In this document: positions 54,201-60,200 of the stretch, piece after piece | Layout: the number at the start of each line of letters is the position of its first letter | How positions within the stretch are numbered: the first letter of the stretch is position 1 | Source of the DNA: Owenia fusiformis | Taxonomy: Eukaryota; Annelida; Polychaeta; Sabellida; Oweniidae | Length of the DNA: 64,000 nt | Assembly (NCBI GenBank): GCA_903813345.2 | Contig: CAIIXF020000011.1 | Span: 36,638,062-36,702,061 of the forward strand | Direction of reading: 5' to 3' | The notes under the pieces: generated by a model | Database searches by the model: none | What the model saw: only the letters and a program-made list of their open reading frames with translations | What the model was told of the DNA's origin: nothing | Program-made: the position numbers and the translations under genes

Positions 54201-57200
54201 ATATTGTAGCTACATATTTGCTTCAATGTCTCACTTAACATCAGATCTCATAATCATAAATAAAATGTTTTTGTCACCATTATATTTCAGGTGACATAAT
54301 AGTGCATGCATTATATTTCAGGTGACATAATAGTGTATGCATTATATTTCAGGTGACATAATAGTGTATGCATTATATTTCAGGTGACATAATAGTGTAT
54401 GTATTACATTTCAGGTGACATAATAGTGTATACAGGTATATTATATTTCAGGTGACATAATAGTGTATGCATTATATTTCAGGTGACATAATAGTGTATG
54501 CATTATGGTTTGAGCCATTCATAGCAATAAGAGGAGTTGCAAATGTGCAGTCCCAGGACGTACCTGTGGTCAGTCTAGATTGGAGTCTGGACAGCTGTCG
54601 CCTTGTCTCCATCACTGAGGCTGGATTAGTTCAGGTATGTTTCTGTCTTGTTGGTGATAGCCACGGGGGTTGGGGGAGGGATTATGGGGGGTTGGGGGGG
54701 GGATTAGGGGGGTTGGGGTTTGAGCCAATTGTTCTTCCAAAATCGTGCAATTTTTCGTTATTACACTTAATTTGATCTCGGCCTACTCATCATCCTTCAT
54801 TTAGTTTCATATCCTAAAACTTAACAAAAATTATTGTGCTCATTATGTCAACTTACTTATGTGAATTAATGAAACAGAAAATAGTTCCAGGCCACAAGGC
54901 TTTTGACACACCAATTACATCTTTCAGTTCAACATCTTGATTGAACTGGCTGGAGATATAAATAAATATTATACATGTTTTAGACAGCATATATTTGTTT
55001 AACTTTGGTGCACTTTTTTGTATAATTTACAAATCCTGGCTAGCAGATCCCCATATTTATGTAATTATTTTGATCACTTAGGTGTGGTCCATGCAAGGGA
55101 CACCAGCTGGTAAATCACAATTGAGGTCCCTAAAGCTGAAGACAGATGGCACTGGTTTCTCACCATTATTACTCACATTGCTCGCTCAACTTGATGCCAA
55201 CCAATCAGATCTCATGTTTCAATCAGGTATTATAATGACTATATTGCTTAACCAGGTTGATACTTGTGTTGTGTTGTACACAGGGAGAATGGGAGATATA
55301 CTATAGTAGTACTCAGAGTATAGTACTCATGGCATTTTAACACTAACTGAGTACTAATTTCAGTAAATATTAGTACTAAATGAGCACTTATGACATGAGT
55401 ACTGATTTATTGCATGTTATAGTACTAAATGACTACACATATAATGAGTGATAAAATAGCAGTAATTTCATTGATTTTTAGCACTAAATTGGTACTCATA
55501 TCATGAGTGATAAAATAGTACTAATAAAATTGATTTTCAGCACTAAATGAGTATTCATATCATGAATTAGTACTAAATTAGCACTTATGACATGAGTGCA
55601 CTTTTGCCAGAGTGCTAATTTAGTACTAATTTAGTGCTAATTGAGTAATCAGTATATCTCCCTGTGTAACATATATGCAATATTGCATCAGTCAGTTCAG
55701 CGCTTCTTAATTGTCTTTTTCCATTATTAGCTGTTTTTCTTCAAATATGTGGAATCACCATGAAAAGAATGAATCTAACTGGCTGCATTCCTTTAAGGTC
55801 CATTCGTGGAGAATGAGGTTTTATCAGAGATCAGTGTTCCTACACATGCAATATTCTGGTCCAGTCAAGTGTCTCTGGCTGGAGGGGAGACTGGTGTAGT
55901 GGTTGCCTTGGAGAGTGGAGACATAATGCATCTACATATGCACAAGCAGTTGGCCTCTGCTCAGGATGCAAGACCCCTGGTATGTTTTTAATCCAATTAA
56001 TGAAGTTCCATATGGATATAGTGAAGCCCTCTGTCCATCCATCAGTCAGTTCATCCATGATAAACAAGATGTCCATCTCTGTGAAAAAACTCTCAAGTGA
56101 ATAGGTTTTCTTCATATTTGGTGGAAAGGTGTTTATTGGTAAAAAGTTGCACATAATATATTTTTGTCAAGATGGCTGCCACTCTGAAAACCAAAAGGAT
56201 GAGTTTTACTGTTTGAAATGTTATTACTTAATCCGTAAAGTACATATGTACCTTTGATTTTTGTTTGATGCTTGCTAGTTTGATGCTGTGTTTCTGTATC
56301 AATTTACACATTAAAGTACACAAATTAGGAGACATGTTTCAGATGTACAGGTAGCAAGGTATAAAGATGAGTTGGAAGTAACTTTTTGGAAATTTACCCA
56401 GGTTTTTACCTATGCAATACCAAAATTATATTTGAAACTATGGGAATCTTGGTCAACTCATTCATGCAAGTGTATATTATAAAATTTTAGTACAGTGCCA
56501 GAAGCGGAGGTGGTGTTAACACAGTGGCCGATGGAATAGAAGCTGACCTACTTAGGAGCCATAAATACCCAATAATACAAATGTCAACATGTAACAATAG
56601 GGCCTGGCTTGTTTCTGTTGATGAGAGAGGGTTAGTACATGTAAATGTTGAGCGATTTGTCAAAAATCAGAGACAAAATTCTATTGTATTCATGTATTGA
56701 GGTGAACATCAGTGAATGAGATTATAGTGAACACTTTCGAAGCAAAGAAAATGAGTGAAAATTATATTTGAAAAAATGAAAATTTGTGAAAATAAAAAGA
56801 ATTTAGAAATGAATGTTTAAAAATAAGAATTGATAGAAAATGAATATTTTGGAAAAAATGAAGCATTTCTAATGGCTTTTAGCAGAATCCACCATTGTAG
56901 TGTAAATTATATTTTATTTGCAGATTCATCTGTATTTGGCAGACTTCACCAGACACAGAATCAAGCTATGGATGGCACAGGCCCTTGTCACGCTATCGTA
57001 TAGAGATGTTTGAGAGGATGTATGCTCCTATACCAAATTCAACATCAACTTTACATTTCTCTGACAAAAAACAGATAGGATCTCGGCAAGACATGGCTCG
57101 GGAGCGAGCTAGAATTGAGATGACCATAAAAGGAATGGGGCTAGGGGCACCTTGGCATAGTGATTATAATGATGAACAATATCTCAATGTAAGTTTAGAG

Positions 57201-60200
57201 TACACTTATTAATCCAATAATATGATAATTTCAGATATATATTATAAAAGATTAGCCCATTCCTTGGCTACAAATCATTGCCTTTGCGATATACAGAATG
57301 TAGACCATGGTATTCAGAATGTTCATGATAACTTCTTGTCTTCATCCTTATACTATTTTGTTTTAAGACAACTATATATTCTCCACATGAAGTAACACCT
57401 TCAGGGGGAGTATTCCACATCATTGCACGGCATGCAGACACAAATCTTCTCTCTACTTATGTCACAAGGCTTTATAAACCAACCAAGGTGAGACAGATGG
57501 ATTTTATTTACTCGTATTACATACATGTACCTAGCGAAGCATTTGTATGGAAGTCAATGGGAAAGTGAGCGAGCTATATCCACTGATATGGCCCGATTAC
57601 CCCAATATAGCCTGCTTACCTCATTTTGATATTAGATTTCTTCAATAAACATGACAATATCATGACGTCACGTTTCATTTCCATCAAATTCTACTAGCAC
57701 ATAGATGTGTGACGTCATTGATACAGAGTAGCCATGGGAATAAAGTTATGTAATACATCAGTTATGTCACTAAGATGTGAAATATGCCTTCGTTCTTGCC
57801 CAAATATAGGGCCTCCCAAGGTTGGCTTATATTGGGAGAACTCAGGCATATTTCACATGATAGTAACAAAACCTCTAAATAGCATTCCAAAATGAAGAAA
57901 AAACAGCAGTCTAAGACACAAAAGTATTTATCCTGAATGTTTGAGTAAAATATTTCACTTTTCAGGTCATGTATATTTCATTTTTTGCAGTTGTACTGTA
58001 GCAAGATCTCAAGTTGTCACATGTCCCCATCTGGTGATACCTTGATATTCATGTTGCTCTACCCTCAGTATCCTCCTAAAGGTACGATATTTCACTCATT
58101 TTAGTCTCGCATTTAGTTTTTGATCCCCAATTACCTAAAGCGATTACATATTCAATCCAGTGATAAAGGTGTATGTAAATGGGAAGGGGTCATAGACTTG
58201 ATGCAAAACTTTTTTGGATAATTTGACACAAAACCATTTGATAGTACATTTTGTATTTTAAAATTCATCAGAAATGTGTTTGATCATTAAATTAAATAAC
58301 GAATTTTGACCAAAATGTAAATTTTCAGCTTACAGAAATTACCTCCGTCACAATACCCCACAAAACCTGCTTATTATTTTTATAGGAGCACATGTGACAA
58401 TCCTTTGTGTTGATATACCAGAAGTGAAAGTGAGGCAGATACGTATTCAAGTTGAAATGTCAGAGATGCAGTACTCGCAATGTTCATATGAGGATGCCGC
58501 ATGGGCACAGGTATATCGCACTCCACTTTTTAGTGGGGTAGCTAGTTTTAGACATTTATTGCAGGTCTGTTGCCAGGGGAGTTCGAGCGAAAAAATGGCC
58601 AAAAATTCTTCCAAAATTGAACAGTTTTTCACCATTCTGAGCACTTTTCAAGCGATTTTGGCCATTTTTGGGCCAAAGTTGTCAATTTTAAAGTGTTCCC
58701 CCTGAAATTTTTCCCCCTGAGAGCAGTAGCCCAAATGCAAAGCTGGGATACAAGACTTAAGTGCATTTAACCCTCCACAATTCATTGGCAGGAATTTGAT
58801 AAATGCCTTCCTATGTGTAAATAATTTATTAAAGATAACAACTTATGCACTATATAAATTAGACTTGATCACAAGAAATTAATTGAGGTGCAGAAAAATA
58901 AGAGATTCTGTACAGCCTCTGTAGATAGTAGAGATATTATATTGATATTTTACAATAAATTATTAAGGTGTGAATTCAACAGTGAAAGTAAATATTCCTA
59001 AAGTTGACTTTGGCATATGCTGTCATACAATCTGTCGTGTTGTTTCTAAAAGCCCTCTGTGTTTACTTTTAGATTGGCAGAGTTCTTGGTGTTACTGGAT
59101 GTGAGTATGTCTGGGTTAGTATTTGTGGTGAAATATCTGCCTACTCCTTGAATACGGGACAAAATGTGCTGCAGACTATGCCAACAGACATAGGTAGGTG
59201 AATGGAAAAGAAAAATGCTTGCTTAAACATGTGAAAATTCAGTAAAACTTTTGTACATGGTACACCTTTTAATTGAAACAATATTTTAAGCTATGTTCCA
59301 CTTACACAGGTTTTACTGTACATGTATTCTAAGCTTAGGCAGGCAAAAATGATGTTGATTTGAGCACAGTAATAGGTTGTGAGATGGGGTCTGTTATGTT
59401 GCCATTTCCTAAATGCTTGCTTGTTGCTATGTGCTTTTAGACTACATAGATCGTGAGATGGAGTCTGCTACATTGTATGTTGCCATTTCCTAAATGCTTG
59501 CTTGTTGCTATGTGCTTTAAGACTTCATAGGTTGTGAGATGGAGTCTACTACATTGTATGTTGCCATTTCCTAAATGCTTGCTTGTTGCTATGTGCTTTT
59601 AGACTACATAGATCGTGAGATGGAGTCTGCTACATTGTATGTTGCCATTTCCTAAATGCTTGCTTGTTGCTATGTGCTTTAAGACTTCATAGGTTGTGAG
59701 ATGGAGTCTACTACATTGTATGTTGCCATTTCCTAAATGCTTGCTTGTTGCTATGTGCTTTTAGACTTCATAGGTCGTGAGATGGAGTCTACTACATTGT
59801 CCATGTTCCCATTTCCTAAATGCTTGCTTGTTGCTATGTGCTTGTAGACTACATAGGTCGTGAGATGGAGTTTACTACATTGTGTATGTTGCCATTTCCT
59901 AAATGCTTGCTATGTGCTTTTAGACTACATTGGATGTTATATAGAACCTGCTTTGTTACAATGTCCCACAAATGCTCATTTCACAGTAGCTGGTACTCTG
60001 AACAAAACTCTAGTCATTTTATATGGAGAACAACAGGTGAGACATAAGTATACACATAAAAAGAATCATGAACATGGTAAATCAATTAAATACCACTCAA
60101 TGCTTGTTTTATGCAAATATTGAAGCAAAAAAGGCTTGAGAAAACAGAATTTGATGTTCAAATATCATTAGTGGCATGTGTACACTCACCAAGGTGTTGT

